Shown here: piece after piece, positions 35,687 through 48,402 of the stretch | Numbering within the stretch: the stretch's first letter is position 1 | Layout of the letters: every line of letters begins with the position of its first letter | Assembly (NCBI GenBank): GCA_013350335.1 | Contig: CM023541.1 | Location: 66,663,390 to 66,727,389 of the forward strand | Direction of reading: 5' to 3' | Length of the DNA stretch: 64,000 nucleotides | Origin: Chimonanthus salicifolius | Taxonomy: Eukaryota; Streptophyta; Magnoliopsida; Laurales; Calycanthaceae | Notes under the pieces: generated by a model | Told to the model about the DNA's origin: nothing | What the model saw: the letters and a program-made list of their open reading frames with translations, nothing else | The model's database searches: none | Made by a program: the position numbers and the translations under genes

Positions 35687-35747
35687 TGTGTTAAAAGATC
35701 CAAGCAAAATGGGGAACAAGACATCATGGGTTCGGCCATGGTATGTG
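35682..35747 (+). mobile_element. 3' LTR of young element (truncated continuation)
   Basis: This matches 24086-24151, then stops in a palindrome after GGCCATGGTATGTGG. There the sequence jumps into the palindrome of a minus-strand C LTR. The remaining 2 kb of this 3' LTR and its target duplication are deleted. Confidence 0.8.
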
Positions 35748-36259
35748 GGGTTCGGCCATACTACATGGCCGAACCTCACCAATCTGATTTTTGTTCCTCT
35801 TTCCATCATCCATGATGGCTGATTATATACCTATATTAAGTCCATAGACAAACCTATCTTATTCTTAAATCAAAGCACATAATGATTACATAATTTCCAT
35901 CCTACACTTAATCCAATTATCCATCAAAAACAGTCCATGGGGTTCGGCCATACACATGGCCGAACCCTATGGTTCTCTTGGTATAATCCTTCCAACATTT
36001 GTCCATGTTTTTAATCCATAAATTAGCCATAACAATAATATGTTTCAGCCAAGCCATAGCTACTCAAAAACAGTAAGCTATCTTCACTTTAAATCCTTTA
36101 AAAATCTTCATTACCCAATATGCACTTTATTCCTCAAACACCATTAAAATCACCAAGTTTTCCCATTGGGTTCGGCCATCCAATGGGGCCGAACTCTATG
36201 GTCTATATTTTACCATTTTAAGCATCATAATCCTAGATCTAAACCATTGATGGATCTGC

Positions 36260-37123
36260 CCATACAATGGCCAGATCACATTCCCTTAACCAACTTTATT
36301 TGACAAGGTTCATAGTGCACTTACCAATACCGCGTCTCCTTCGGTTCTTTGACTCCTTCCTTGATCCTTTACTTTCCTAGCCTCTCCTTCTTTCTTCTTG
36401 TTCTTTTGGCTGAGACAAACCTTGCTGCAACCTCCTTGGAATACTTCAGCCAGGTGATATGAATTTGAGAGAGAAAATGAGAGAGAAAGAACAAGAACTT
36501 GGCCTTGGATGAATGTGCTAAGCCTTGATACCAAACCCTTTGGCTGAACTTGTCTTGATGAAAGAGATCAATCCAAGGACTGATTAAGCAACCAGCTGCT
36601 GCTCTTGGTTTTGAAATGTAGAAAACGACAAAGAGAGAGAGTGATAGAGAGTGAAATGAGAACTCTTTGTTTAATCAAAACCAGCCCATGGCCATACAAT
36701 GGCCAGATCACATTCCCTTAACCAACTTTATTTGACAAGGTTCATAGTGCACTTACCAATACCGCGTCTCCTTCGGTTCTTTGACTCCTTCCTTGGTCCT
36801 TTATTTTCCTAGCCTCTCCTTCTTTCTTCTTGTTCTTTTGGCTGAGACAAACCTTGCTGCAACCTCCTTGGAATACTTCAGCCAGGTGATATGAATTTGA
36901 GAGAGAAAATGAGAGAGAAAGAACAAGAACTTGGCCTTGGATGAATGTGCTAAGCCTTGATACCAAACCCTTTGGCTGAACTTGTCTTGATGAAAGAGAT
37001 CAATCCAAGGACTGATTAAGCAACCAGCTGCTGCTCTTGGTTTTGAAATGTAGAAAACGACAAAGAGAGAGAGAGATAGAGAGTGAAATGAGAACTCTTT
37101 GTTTAATCAAAACCAGCCCATGG
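36260..37123 (-). repeat. 432-bp tandem duplication covering LTR leader and 5' splice motif
   Basis: Copies start at 36260 and 36692. I see about three differences, so it is recent. It doubles the leader and the donor GTAAGTGC (36324 and 36756). The paired 74-residue frames are artefacts of the repeat. Confidence 0.9.
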
Positions 37124-37259
37124 TTAACCTTGTGTAACTCATCACACCTTAATCAAAATCCTTTATGTTACTTGGGGGTTTCATCATGAGATGAAACCTA
37201 TATTCCCAACGTCCCTTGCTGGTTGGATTTGTGTAACCTCCCCTTTCCTTAAGGTCTCA

Positions 37260-37293
37260 CATGGGGGTTTCATTTTGAGATGAAACTCCCATG
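37260..37293. repeat. Large palindrome in LTR C upstream region
   Basis: Arms CATGGGGGTTTCAT and ATGAAACTCCCATG with a 6-base loop and one mismatch. A relative at 1507-1542 keeps pairing with CTTGGGG / CCCCAAG arms. Confidence 0.75.
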
Positions 37294-38223
37294 TGCTGCA
37301 CCGTCCCTCCATTGGTTGCTTCTCTGTTTTGGCTTGTGTAATAGCCACCTCTCTAATGTGTAACTTCATAAATAGCAGCTCCATTTGATCCTCATCAACG
37401 TCCCATGTGGGAGGTCTATCATTGAAATGAAACTCCCCTCCTCCAAGTGTGAACACACTTTGTAATTCCCATTGGTTTAATATCTATTTTGAATTTGAAA
37501 TGCCATAATCTATTGTGTGTAACTCCACCAAACAGCAACCCATTTATTCTCCAACCTTGGAGTTACATGCATGAACTATCAATCCATGTATTGCTATCTT
37601 TTGAAGACCCAAACAATGAACTCTATGCCATTTCCAACGTGCATACAAATTTGAATTTGAAATAACCCTCTCACCTTTGTAACTCCATGTAACGCCATTA
37701 TCACTTATTTTCTAACTTAGGAGTTGCATGCATGGAGTATCCATGCAGCCACCGTTTTCATTGTGTTAAAACTTGCAACCAGCTCATACCTCCATCTTAC
37801 ACTCACCTCACTCATTAAAACAACTATTCCATCTATCTCATTTACTTAACTCACTCATTTAGTGAAACTCAACTCATAAATTCAACTCCACTAAACTCCA
37901 CAATTTATTCCACTCAATCTAAACCCAACATTTAATTCATCTTAACCCAATTAAATTTTTGAGCTCAATTAATGGTCAAACATGTCAACCACGACCCATT
38001 GGGTCCCATTTGGCCATTTTGACCCATTTGACCCAATTACAACTCTTGACCCGTTTGAGTCCATTTCATCCATTTATTTGCCTTGTAAACAAAACTACCA
38101 TCCTTTGGGTCTTGATTGAACCATTGACCCATTTAAATTCAAATCAAATATAACACAATGGCAATTCTGTAAATATGGATAAATTCATGTAAATTGATAT
38201 CTTTGAAATTCCAGGGTGTTACA

Positions 38224-40195
38224 AGATCCAAGAGAAATAAGGAAATTAACATCATGGGTTCGGCCATGGTGTATGGCCGAACCCATGACCCATTTTTATG
38301 AGCCACTTAATGGGCTAAGTATGGGGTTATGTATGTGTTTAAATGAATGGAGATTAAGTTAATTAAATGGCTGATTTCTAGTGTTGTTATGTCATGGTTA
38401 ATGAGACATCAATGGAACTATTTTGCGAACCAATGGATAGGCTAAGATTAAGGTCTATGAATATGCTTTAATTAATGGGAATTAGGTTAAGATAATGGCT
38501 GATTTTTAATGGTTGTATCTCATGATTGGTGAGTCATTAATGGATCCAAGATTATGGATCAATTATGGGCCTAAGAATGGAGAAATGAAATGAGAACCTA
38601 ACCATGGGGAGTAGTGGCAAAATCGTAAATAATGGCCAAATTCAAGAATCCCATGGAGATTAATCATGGACTTAGGTGTTTTAAAGATGACCTTGTGTAT
38701 GGTTAAATAAAGCCTAGGGTGGCTGGTTTCTAGACTCATGCAATTAAAATAATTAATGGATTAAATGGGACCCACAAACCTAGTTAGTGAGGTTCGGCCA
38801 TGGTGTATGGCCGAACCCCGCTAAGGTATGATTAATGGACTTAAATGATTAAAACGTGAGTCTAATTGATGATGTATAATAAGGTATCGGACATCGCAAG
38901 TGGTGCGCGTATCGGTGACCGGATTATCGGACGGAAACGTAAAGTGACGCTAGTCTGTATTCACTAGGATTCCTACCTTTTTGTAAGCCATGGATTATGT
39001 GTTATGTATGGGTTTTTCCTCGATTTATTTTGGTAAGCATATGATTGTTTTAAGATGGGTTTTAAGCTATGATGTGTATATTGATGCTTTACTTGATCTA
39101 TTTTTTATAATCAAATTATATGTTTTATTGATGGGACTTTAAATGCCATGGTTTGTGCTATCATATATATTACATGGCATATGGCATCTACATGTCATGC
39201 ATGACATGGGAGGGATATGGCATGGGAAGGATGAAAATAAAGAAACCGGAGTCCATGCTCCGTCGGGGGTCCGAGAAGCAAACATGGGGACACCTTGACG
39301 AGGCATTGCCGTCAAGGGGGATGATTTGTGATTGTTTATATCTTGACGAGGTTTTACCGTCAAGGGGGATGATTTGTGATTGTTTATATCTTGACGAGTT
39401 TTTGCCGTCAAGGGGGATGATTTGTGATTGTTTATATCTTGACGAGGTTTTGCCGTCAAGGGAATGATTTATGATTGTTTATATCTTGACGAGGTTTTGC
39501 TGTCAAAGGGGATGATTTGTGATTGTTTATACCTTGACGAGGTTTTGCCGTCAAGGGGGATAATTTGTGATTGTTTATATCTTGACGAGGTTTTGCTGTC
39601 AAGGGGAATGATGTGTGACTGTTTATATCTTGACGAGGTTTTGCCGTCAAGGGGGATGATTTGTGATTGTTTATATCTTGACGAGGTTTTTTCCGTCAAG
39701 GGGGATATGGCATCATGATAGTAAGGATGATGGGTGGGATTCATAACACAGACACCCATGGCATAGCATTCATTTTATGGTTTTTCATTATAATATTATT
39801 TATATGCTTTGTTATCACTAATCCATGTGTTAGCCCTAGTCGGAGTCCTACTGGGCGCGTTGTCTAACACCCTACTTCTACCCTAGCTGATGACACAGGA
39901 GATGGCGGAAACGAAGGACGAGACGGGAACCAAGCTTAGGAGCTTGGGGAAGCGAGCTACTTAGTTTATTTTGGAAAAATGTCATTTGAGTAGCTTAACT
40001 TGTCGGATTGTAATAATTTTAGATTTCTTACTATATTTTGGATTTTATTTTAGACATTGTGATTTTGAGGTATTTTAATAATTTAATGATGTACCTTCCC
40101 GCTATCTAAAATTGTAGGTTAGACTCTATTATAATTTCCGTACTTAGTATAACATTCCTCGAGCTTACGTCTACGTATGAACCGTTCCTCGTGGA
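38224..40195 (+). mobile_element. LTR subfamily B (continuation of 19392-21320)
   Basis: Begins with the duplicated AGATC. Palindromes at 38257-38287 and 38791-38819, GTAGG-like stem near 38968, nine-unit 48-bp array (39295-39725), acceptor motif ending at 39886. At 40195 it is cut in a conserved 3' stem-loop by a minus-strand B LTR. The right end is not recovered. Confidence 0.8.
39295..39725 (+). repeat. Nine-copy 48-bp minisatellite of hairpins
   Basis: Units start at 39295, 39343, 39391, 39439, 39486, 39534, 39582, 39630 and 39678. Each has TTGACG...CGTCAA arms (up to CCTTGACG/CGTCAAGG) and then GATGATTTGTGATTG. Unit length is a multiple of three, giving open 16-residue repeat frames on both strands, which I do not regard as proteins. 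Confidence 0.93.
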
Positions 40196-42324
40196 TGTAA
40201 CGCCCGCCCCTCTTCACAGAAATATCAGAGTCTATTTTTTTAAAAAAAAGAAAAGTGACAAAGGGCGCGGACGTCACGACGAGAGTTAAGTCCGAGCTTC
40301 TAAAGCCCAGCGCTTAACTAGCCAATCCTACGTGTGCGTGGAGCCAAGTTCACGAGTACGGTTCACGCGTAGACGTAAGCTCAAGGAATATTACTTCTCA
40401 GTGCGGAATTAACAACAAAAACTATCCTACAGATTTGAGATAGCAGGGAAGATAACATTCATTTAAATTTCTATAATACCTCAAAACCATAATGTCCATA
40501 ATAAAATCCCAAAACATAGCCAGTAATCTAATTTATTACATTCCGACAAGCTAAGCTACTCAAATTACATTTTTCCAACATAAACTTAAACAACATAATT
40601 AACCTGCCTTGCCAAGCTCCTAAGGTTGACTCCCGTCCCGTCCTTCCGTTTTGCCACCTCCTGCGTCATCAGCTAGGGTAGAAGTAGGGCGTTAGACCAC
40701 GCGCCCAGTAGGACTCCGAGTAGGGCTAGCACATGGATTAGTAATAACAGCATGCAGATAATATTATAGCAAAATCATGCACTTCGGGCAATGTTATGCA
40801 ATGGGTGTTCTATGTCATGAACCCCACCCATCCATCTCATCCTCATCGTATAATGTCCCTTTTTCAACCATACACAGTGTTCCAAATAAAATCCATACCA
40901 TCATCGTGCCATGATCCTCTTGATGGAAAAGCCTCATCAAGATGCGATCCACACTAGGCATCCCCCTTGATGGAAGAACCATCATCAAGGTATAACAATA
41001 AATACAACATCCCCCTTGATGGAAAACCATCATCAAGGTATAATAATACATAATGAAACATCCCCACGAGTTTATCGGTCGCCCCGACGGAGCATGGACT
41101 CCGGTTTCATTTCATCCTTCCCCTATCATATCCCTCCCATGCCATGCATGAGATGTAGATGCCATGTGCCATGTAATATATGTAGTTCAATAGTAACACA
41201 AAAACCCATCTTAAAACAATTACTTGATTATGAAATAAATCAAAGGGAAAAACATCCCATAATGTTTAATCCAAACCCATCTTAAGACATTCACATGATT
41301 TCCGAAATAATTTAAAGGAAAACATCACAAGATACATAATCCAAAACTCATCTTAAAGGCAACCACATGCTTTCCAAAATAAATTAAAGAAAACATCACC
41401 CAATCCATGGCTTACAAAAATGTAGGAATCCTACCGAATACCGACTCGCGTCCTTTTACGTTTTCCGTTCGATAAACCCAGTCGCCGATCGAGCACCGCC
41501 TGCGATGTCCAGTACCTTATTACACATTCATCATTAGTCCATGTTTTAACCATTTCTAGGCCCATATGAAAAACCGGTCACTATTTAGGTTTTGTGGGTC
41601 CAGTCCCATGTCATCTATTAAACCTTTTACTCCCATAAGTCTTAAAATTTGGCCACCCTAGGCTTGATCAACCACTTATAAGGTTATTACATTAGAGCCC
41701 CTCATTCCATGATCAATCTCCATGGAATTCTTGAATTTGGCATTTAATTATGGTTTTGCCACTACCTCATTCTCCATGGTTAATCACCCATTTATCCATG
41801 CATGATTAAGTCCAAAAATTGATCCACAACCTAGGTCCATTAATGATCCCTAACCACGTTACAAGATCATTAAAAATCAGCCCTTAACTTAGCCTCATTT
41901 CCATTGATTTAAACACATGATAATTCCAAATTTTAGCCCTTTAAGTATTCTAATTTATGAAACTAAACTGCATCAACCCCAAGCTTAATTTAATCATTCA
42001 TAAGGTCATCTTAATGCACCCAAGTTCATGTCCAACATACATGGGGTTCGGCCATGGTTCTTCATTGTGGCCCATAATTACGGTTATGCCACTAAACTTC
42101 CATGGTTTAATATCTCCTCTATTCATGTATATTTTAAGTCTAAAATTCATCCATAACTTAGATCCATTAAGGCTTCACTAACCATGACTCAACATGAAAC
42201 ACAATCATCCATCTCATTTAATAAGATTCTCCATCATCTAAACACAAACATGGACCCAACCTTAGCTCATACAATGACCTATAAAATGTTACTTTTGTTC
42301 ATTTGAAACCCAAAATTCATCAAC
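40196..42324 (-). mobile_element. LTR subfamily B fragment (3' part, minus strand)
   Basis: Starts at 40196 with the complement of an LTR end (TGTAACGCCCGCCCC). It includes a minus-strand 3' stem-loop block, acceptor motif near 40673, hairpin repeats 40920-41040 and intron sequence. A palindrome near 42045 has lost its second arm. At about 42325 it meets plus-strand LTR head to head, so its 5' part and target duplication are missing. Confidence 0.75.
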
Positions 42325-42826
42325 ACATTATCTACATCTCATGCATGGTATGGGCGGGAAAATAAAGAAACCGGAGTCCATGCTCCGTTGGGGCGATCGA
42401 GAAGCAAACATGGGGATAGCTTGAGGTGCTATAACCGGAGTCCATGCTCCGTCGGGGCGACCGAGAAGCAAACATGGGGATAGCTTGATATGCTATAACC
42501 GGAGTCCATGCTCCGTCGGGGCGACCGAGAAGCAAACATGGGGACACCTTGACGAGGCCTTGCCGTCAAGGGGGATATGACATTGTATGATGGTATGGAT
42601 GATGGGTGGGACACATGACATAGGCACCCATGGCATGGCATTCATTTTATGGATTTTATTATATTGTTATCTGTATGCTTGTTATCACTAATCCATATGC
42701 TAGCCCTACTCGGAGTCCTACTGGGCGCGTTGTCTAACGCCCTACTTCTACCCTAGCTGATGACGCAAGAGACGGCGGAAACGGTGGAAACGACGGGAAC
42801 CAAGCTTAGGAGCTTGGGAAAGCGGA
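42325..42826 (+). mobile_element. LTR fragment: intron 3' end and acceptor (plus strand)
   Basis: Contains three repeats of the GGAGTCCATGCTCC type (42370-42540), the acceptor motif ending at 42766 and a stem-loop CCAAGCT/AGCTTGG at 42801-42818. Directly after that stem-loop the sequence jumps back to an upstream part of LTR intron. Confidence 0.7.
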
Positions 42827-44625
42827 TTGTTAGGGTTTTTAATGATTGAATGTAGTAATTTTTAAAGGGATTGTAAATGAGGAAATGCATGAGAGATGTG
42901 AATGATGTTGATGGCCTTAAAAGGCATGAGTAAATGATGGATCATGAACCATGGGTTCGGCCATGGTGAATGGTCGAACCCTATGGTGAGGTATTGTAAT
43001 GATTTTTGGGTGTGAAGTTATGGAAATTAATGGAGAAGATTGACAATTTTTAAATGGACTTTAAGCATTGTAAATGAGGTTTTAAAAATAAAACCATGGA
43101 GAGATTTTATGGAGGGAATGTTTTTGAACCCTATAGTGATGTATGTGTAATGATAATGGGTGTAAAAGATGGAAAAAGAATGGGGAATAGGCCATTATTA
43201 AATGGGTCATTAATGGACTCAAAAATGTACCAAGTGATGATCAAAGTTGATGATTTAAATGCATGATGTAAACTCCCTCATGGAGGGACTTATTTTGAAT
43301 CTAAATGTGGTAATTAGACCTAAGAAAAATTGGAAAAAGGCATCATGGGTTCGGCCGTACAACCCATGACCTATTTTACAAAGCCATTTGATGGGTTAAG
43401 TTGGAGTTGTGTATATGCTTTAATCAATGGGCATTAGGTTAAGTTGGTGGCTGATTTTAAAATGGTTGTATCTCATGACTGGTGGGTCATTAATGGATCC
43501 AAGATTTATGGATCAATTATGGACCTAAGAATGGAAAAGAATGAAGTAAGGATTTAACCATGGAGGAAGAGTGGCAAAATGGTAAATAAAGGCCAAAAGG
43601 AAGAACCATGGGTTCGGCCATGGTACATGGCCGAATCCCATAGAGATTAATCATGGACTTAGGTGTTTTAAAAATGACCTTATGTATGGCTAAGTAAAGC
43701 CTAAGGTGGCTGGTTTATAGGCTCATGTAATTAAAATAATTAATGGAGTAAATGGGACCCACAAACCTAGTTAGTGAGGTTCGGCCATGGTGTATGGCTG
43801 AACCCCGCTAAGGTATGATTAATGGACTTGGACATGATTAAAACATGAGCCTAATTGGTAATGTATAATAAGGTACCGGACATCGCAAGCGGTACGCGTA
43901 TCGGCGACCGGAATATCGGACGGAAACGTAAAGGGACTCTAGTCGGTAATTGGTAGGATTCCTACCTTTTTGTAACACATGGATACGTGATGGTTCCTTT
44001 AGTTTATTTTGATAATTATATGATTTGTCTTATGATGGGTTTTAGGGCTATGAATTTTATGTTAATGCTATGAATCATATTTTAAGGTTATGCATTATAT
44101 GTTAAAGCTATGTATGATATATTAAGGTTATGAGTTATATATATTACATAGCATAATGCATTTACATCTCATGCATGGCATGGGCGGGAAAATAAAGAAA
44201 CGCTCTGTCGGGAAGACCAAGAAGCAGACATGGGGATAGCCTGATGCGCTATAACCAGAGTCCATGCTCCGTCGGGGTGACCGAGAAGCAGACATGGGGA
44301 TAGCCTAATGAGCTATAACCGGAGTCCATGCTCCGTCGAGGCGACCGAGAAGCAAACATGGGGATAGCCTGATGAGCTATAACCTGAGTCCATGCTCCGT
44401 CGGGGCAACCAAGAAGCAAACATGGGGATATCATGACGGTGTGGATGATGGGTGGGACACATGACATAAGACACCCATGGCATTGCATTCATTTTATGGT
44501 TTTTCATTACATTATTACGTATGTACCTGTTATCACTAATCCATGTGTTAGCCCTACTCGGAGTCCTACTGGGCGAGTTGTCTAAGGCCCTACTTCCACC
44601 TTAGCTGATGACGCAGGAGATGGCG
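42827..44625 (+). mobile_element. LTR subfamily B fragment (intron and acceptor)
   Basis: Intron-like sequence with palindromes at 42954-42983, 43609-43637 and 43777-43806 and one collapsed palindrome at 43348. GTAGG/CCTAC stem near 43953, hairpin repeats 44200-44430, acceptor ending at 44604. It is cut in the exon-like part by the solo LTR at 44626 and resumes at 48403. Confidence 0.75.
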
Positions 44626-45684
44626 TGTAAGGGCCCGGAATTTTTTTTTAATTAATATAAATGGGAATATTATTTATTTTAAGGATGAAAATTGGAAAAT
44701 TGGTGGAGTAAATGGTAAATGGGCCAAAATTTGGATAAAGGCCCAAGTGTGGCCCAATAGACTATGGTTTGGATTTAAATTTATTTAAATGGGTCAAGAA
44801 TGGTCAAATTGGGTCAAATACCCATTTGGGACCCAATGGGTCAAGATGGTTATGCTCTAAGGTAAATGGGCTAGATGGAAATGTAATTGGGCCATAGGCC
44901 CAATGGTAATCCACTTAGAGTGAATTCAATGATTTTAAATCACCTAAGTTATTTGGAATTAAACAATGGTGATGTGGCCAAGTGGGACCCACCTCCACCT
45001 CATCAAGTGAGGTGGCGTGTGGGCCAAGGTTTGGTGGGGCCGGCCACCATGGTTGATTTGGTCAACCATGGGTGGAGTAATGGACTTAGGCTAAGTACCA
45101 ATGGATTAACCTAAGTTAATTATCTAATTAATTAAATAATTAAATTATTTAAAATGGTAGTTAAGAGTGGTCAAAGTGGGGCCATGAGGTGAAGACTCAC
45201 CTCATCTCAAACTCAAGTGAAACACGTTGGCTTGGTGGTGGTTTAGATAACCACCACCATAAAGCATTTTAAATATCTAAGAAAATATCTTAAGGTTGGT
45301 GGGTGTCATTAATGTAAAGTAAAAAATGGAGATGAGCTTTGTTGGTGTCTTATTCTCATTTTTTTTGTTAACTCCATCCCTCCCACTCCTCCATTGCCGT
45401 CCCATGTTCAAGTGAAGGGAGAAAGAGAGCTAAGGAGGAGAGAAGAGAAGAAGAGAAGAAAGAAGTGGAATTTGGAGGGAAATTACTCTAAAGTCAAGGT
45501 TACCATCTCCTCTCTCATCACCTCTCCCTCTCCCTCTCTCAATTTAAACCCTAACTTGGCTGATCCTAAGGTTGGGGGTTGCCACCATTGATCAAGCCTC
45601 TTGACCTATTAAAGATCAAGAGGAAGGAGAGAGGAGGCTAAGGAGACCGACGGGAGCGGCGGAAATCGGAGGAGACGTCGGATT

Positions 45685-47915
45685 GTGAGTATTTCTTAAA
45701 CAAGAAATTTTGGATTTTAGGGTTTAAGAATTGGAATTTATTTTGTATTAATGTAATGGTGGATAGATAATTTTATGCAATGGAGTTTAAGCCCATCAAA
45801 TGAGAGGGTGGAAGATGGAGAAAACCCTAAATGGGTGAATTAGGGTTAGGGTAAGAAAATGACTAAATGGGTTATGTGCATTATGTAAATTATGAAATTA
45901 AGAATGGAAAGCAATGAGGGTGTTAAGTTAATGAATTGTAGTAAATGAGTGAATGTGGGAAAGGTTTCAAAATGCCTTTTATGATGGAAAGTTTGATTAA
46001 ATTAAGATGACCTTATGAGTGATTAAATTAAGCTTGGGGTTGATGCATTTTAGTCTCACAAATTAGAATGCTTGAAGGGCTAAAATGTAGAATTATGCAT
46101 GTGTTTAAATCAATGCAAATGTGGCTAAGTTAATGGTCTAAAATGGCATAAAGAAATATTGGACCATGAACCATGGGTTCGGCCATGGAGAATGGCCGAA
46201 CCCTATGGTGATGTAATAAGGATCAATTGATGGGTTTAGAGGATGGAAAAGAGGGATTAATGTATGGATGAGTTTAGAGTTTTAAATGAGTAATGGTGTG
46301 GCCCCAAGAGACATGGAAAAATAGTGGAATATGAACCATGGGTTTGGCCATGGTGTATGGCGGAACCCTATGGTAATGTTTACAAATTTTAAATGGGCTT
46401 AAAAGGATGGAAAATGGGGAAAGGACACCATGGGTTCGGCCATGGTGTATGGCCGAACCCATGGCCCAATTGTAACCCATTGTAGTGGGTTAAATTGGAT
46501 GATGGATGGTGTTTGTGGCTTCCAAAGGGAATGAATGAGTGATGCACTCATTGAAGTTAAATGCATAAGGTAAACCCCATCGGAGGATTTGATGAATTAG
46601 GTATTTTGAATCCATGACCCAAATGGTGGATCATTTTTAGGTCTAAGGTTAATGTGTATGTATGTGATTAAGTAATGGGAATTTGATTAATTAGATGACA
46701 AGTTTTAATAGTTTGGTGGGTCATAAATGAACCTAAGTTAGGGATCTAAGTTTAAAAATCAATTTTGGACTTAATCATGCATGCATAAATGGGTGATTAA
46801 CCATGGAAAATGAGGTAGTGGCAAAACCGTAATTAAATGCCAAATTCAAGAATTCCATGGAGATTGATCATGGAATGAGGGGATCTAATGTGATAACCTT
46901 ATAAGTGGTTAATAAAGCCTAGGGTGGCTGATTTTAGGCATATGTACTTAAAAAATATATAATGGATTAGGTGGGACCCACAAAACCTAAATGGTGACCG
47001 GTTTTTCATAAGGGCTTATAAATGGTTGAAACATGGACTAATGATTAGTGTGTAACAAGGTACTGGACATCGCAGGCGGTGCGCGATCGGCGACCGGGTT
47101 TGTCGAGCGAAAAAATGTAAAAGGACGCAAGTCGGTATCAGGTAGGATTCCTACATTTTTGTAAGCCATGGATTGGGTGATGTTTTCTTTAATTTATTTT
47201 GGAAAGCATGTGGTTGCCTTTAAGATGAGTTTTGGATTATGTATCTTGTGATGTTTTCCTTTAAATTATTTTGGAAATCATGTGAATGTCTTAAGATGGA
47301 TTTTGGATTAAATATTATGGGATGTTTTTCCCTTTGATTTATTTGATAATCAAGTAATTGTTTTAAGATGGGTTTTTGTGTTACTATTGAACTACATATA
47401 TTTACATGGCACATGGCATCTACATCTCATGCATGGCATGGGAGGGATATGACAGGGAAATGATGAAATGAAACCGGAGTCCATGCTCCGTCGGGGCGAC
47501 CGATAAATAGCATGGGGACATTTCACATATGTATTATGATACCTTGATGATGCTTTTCCATCAAGGGGGATGTTGTATTTATTATTGTACCTTGATGATG
47601 GTTCTTCCATCAAGGGGGGGAATGCCTAGTGTGGATTGCATCTTGATGAGGCTTTTGCATCAAGAGGGTCATGGTACGATGATGGTATGGATTCTATTTG
47701 GAATACTATGGATGGTTGGAAAAAGGGACATTGTAGAGTTGAAGATGAGATTGATGGGTGGGATTCATGACATAAAACACCCATTGCATTACATTGTACC
47801 AAATGGCATAATTTTGAGATAATATCTTCTATATGCTTTGTTATTACTAATCCATGTACTAGCCCTACTCGGAGTCCTACTGGGCGCGTGTTTTAACGCC
47901 CTACTTCTACCCTAG
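45685..47915 (+). other. Predicted intron inside LTR (2231 bp)
   Basis: Donor GTGAGTATTTC and acceptor TTTTAACGCC-tract-TAG. It holds all three GGTTCGGCC palindromes and the hairpin repeats of this LTR. Confidence 0.5.
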
Positions 47916-48218
47916 CTGATGACGCAGGAGGTGGCGAAACGGAAGGACGGGACGGGAGTCATGCTTAGTAGCTTGGGAAGGCAGATTCATTATTTTTTTT
48001 TAAGTTTATGTTGGAAAAATGTAATTTGAGTAACTTAGCTTGTCGGAATGTAATAAATTAGATTACTGGTTATGTTTTGGGATTTTATTAGGGACATTAT
48101 GGTTTTGAGGTATTATAGAAATTTAAATGAATGTTATCTTCCTTGCTATCTCAAATCTGTAGGATAGTCTTTGTTGTTAATTCCGCACTGAGAAGTAATA
48201 TTCCTTGAGCTTACATCT

Positions 48219-48304
48219 ACGCGTGAACCGTACTCGTGGACTTGGCTCCACGCACGCGTAGGGTTGGCCAGTTAAGGGCCGGGCTTTAGAAGCTCGGACT
48301 TAAC
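48219..48304 (+). other. Two adjacent conserved stem-loops in LTR 3' part
   Basis: First stem: ACGCGTG with CACGCGT, enclosing CGTGG with CCACG. Second stem: GTTAAG with CTTAAC, enclosing CCG/CGG and GCTT/AAGC around a TAG loop. Both recur in subfamilies A, B and C with paired changes. Confidence 0.75.
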
Positions 48305-48402
48305 TCGCGTCGTGGCGTCCGCGCCCTTTGTCACTTTTATGGAAAAAAAAAAAAAAAAAAAAAATAGACTCTGATTTATGGTGAAAAGGGGCGGGCGTTA
48401 CA

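Larger units (their letters stand above)
35748..38228 (-). mobile_element. LTR subfamily C (5' part, minus strand)
   Basis: This continues the LTR begun at 21321. The minus-strand start is at 38223 (TGTAACACCCTGG), followed by AGATC. Palindromes at 35747-35777, 35939-35967 and 36169-36197. The leader and donor region is duplicated (36260-37123). Upstream is the large palindrome 37260-37293. It aligns with 1-2786. Confidence 0.85.

Noticed and set aside
36310..36966. Two near-identical 74-residue ORFs as a gene pair
   Set aside because: Both arise from the 432-bp duplication of an LTR leader.
39295..39725. CRISPR-like array
   Set aside because: The whole 48-bp unit is repeated, with no unique spacers, in plant LTR DNA.
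39139..39759. Open frames of 16-residue repeats on both strands
   Set aside because: They follow from a 48-bp unit without stops; frames on both strands are open and no start context or family match is seen.
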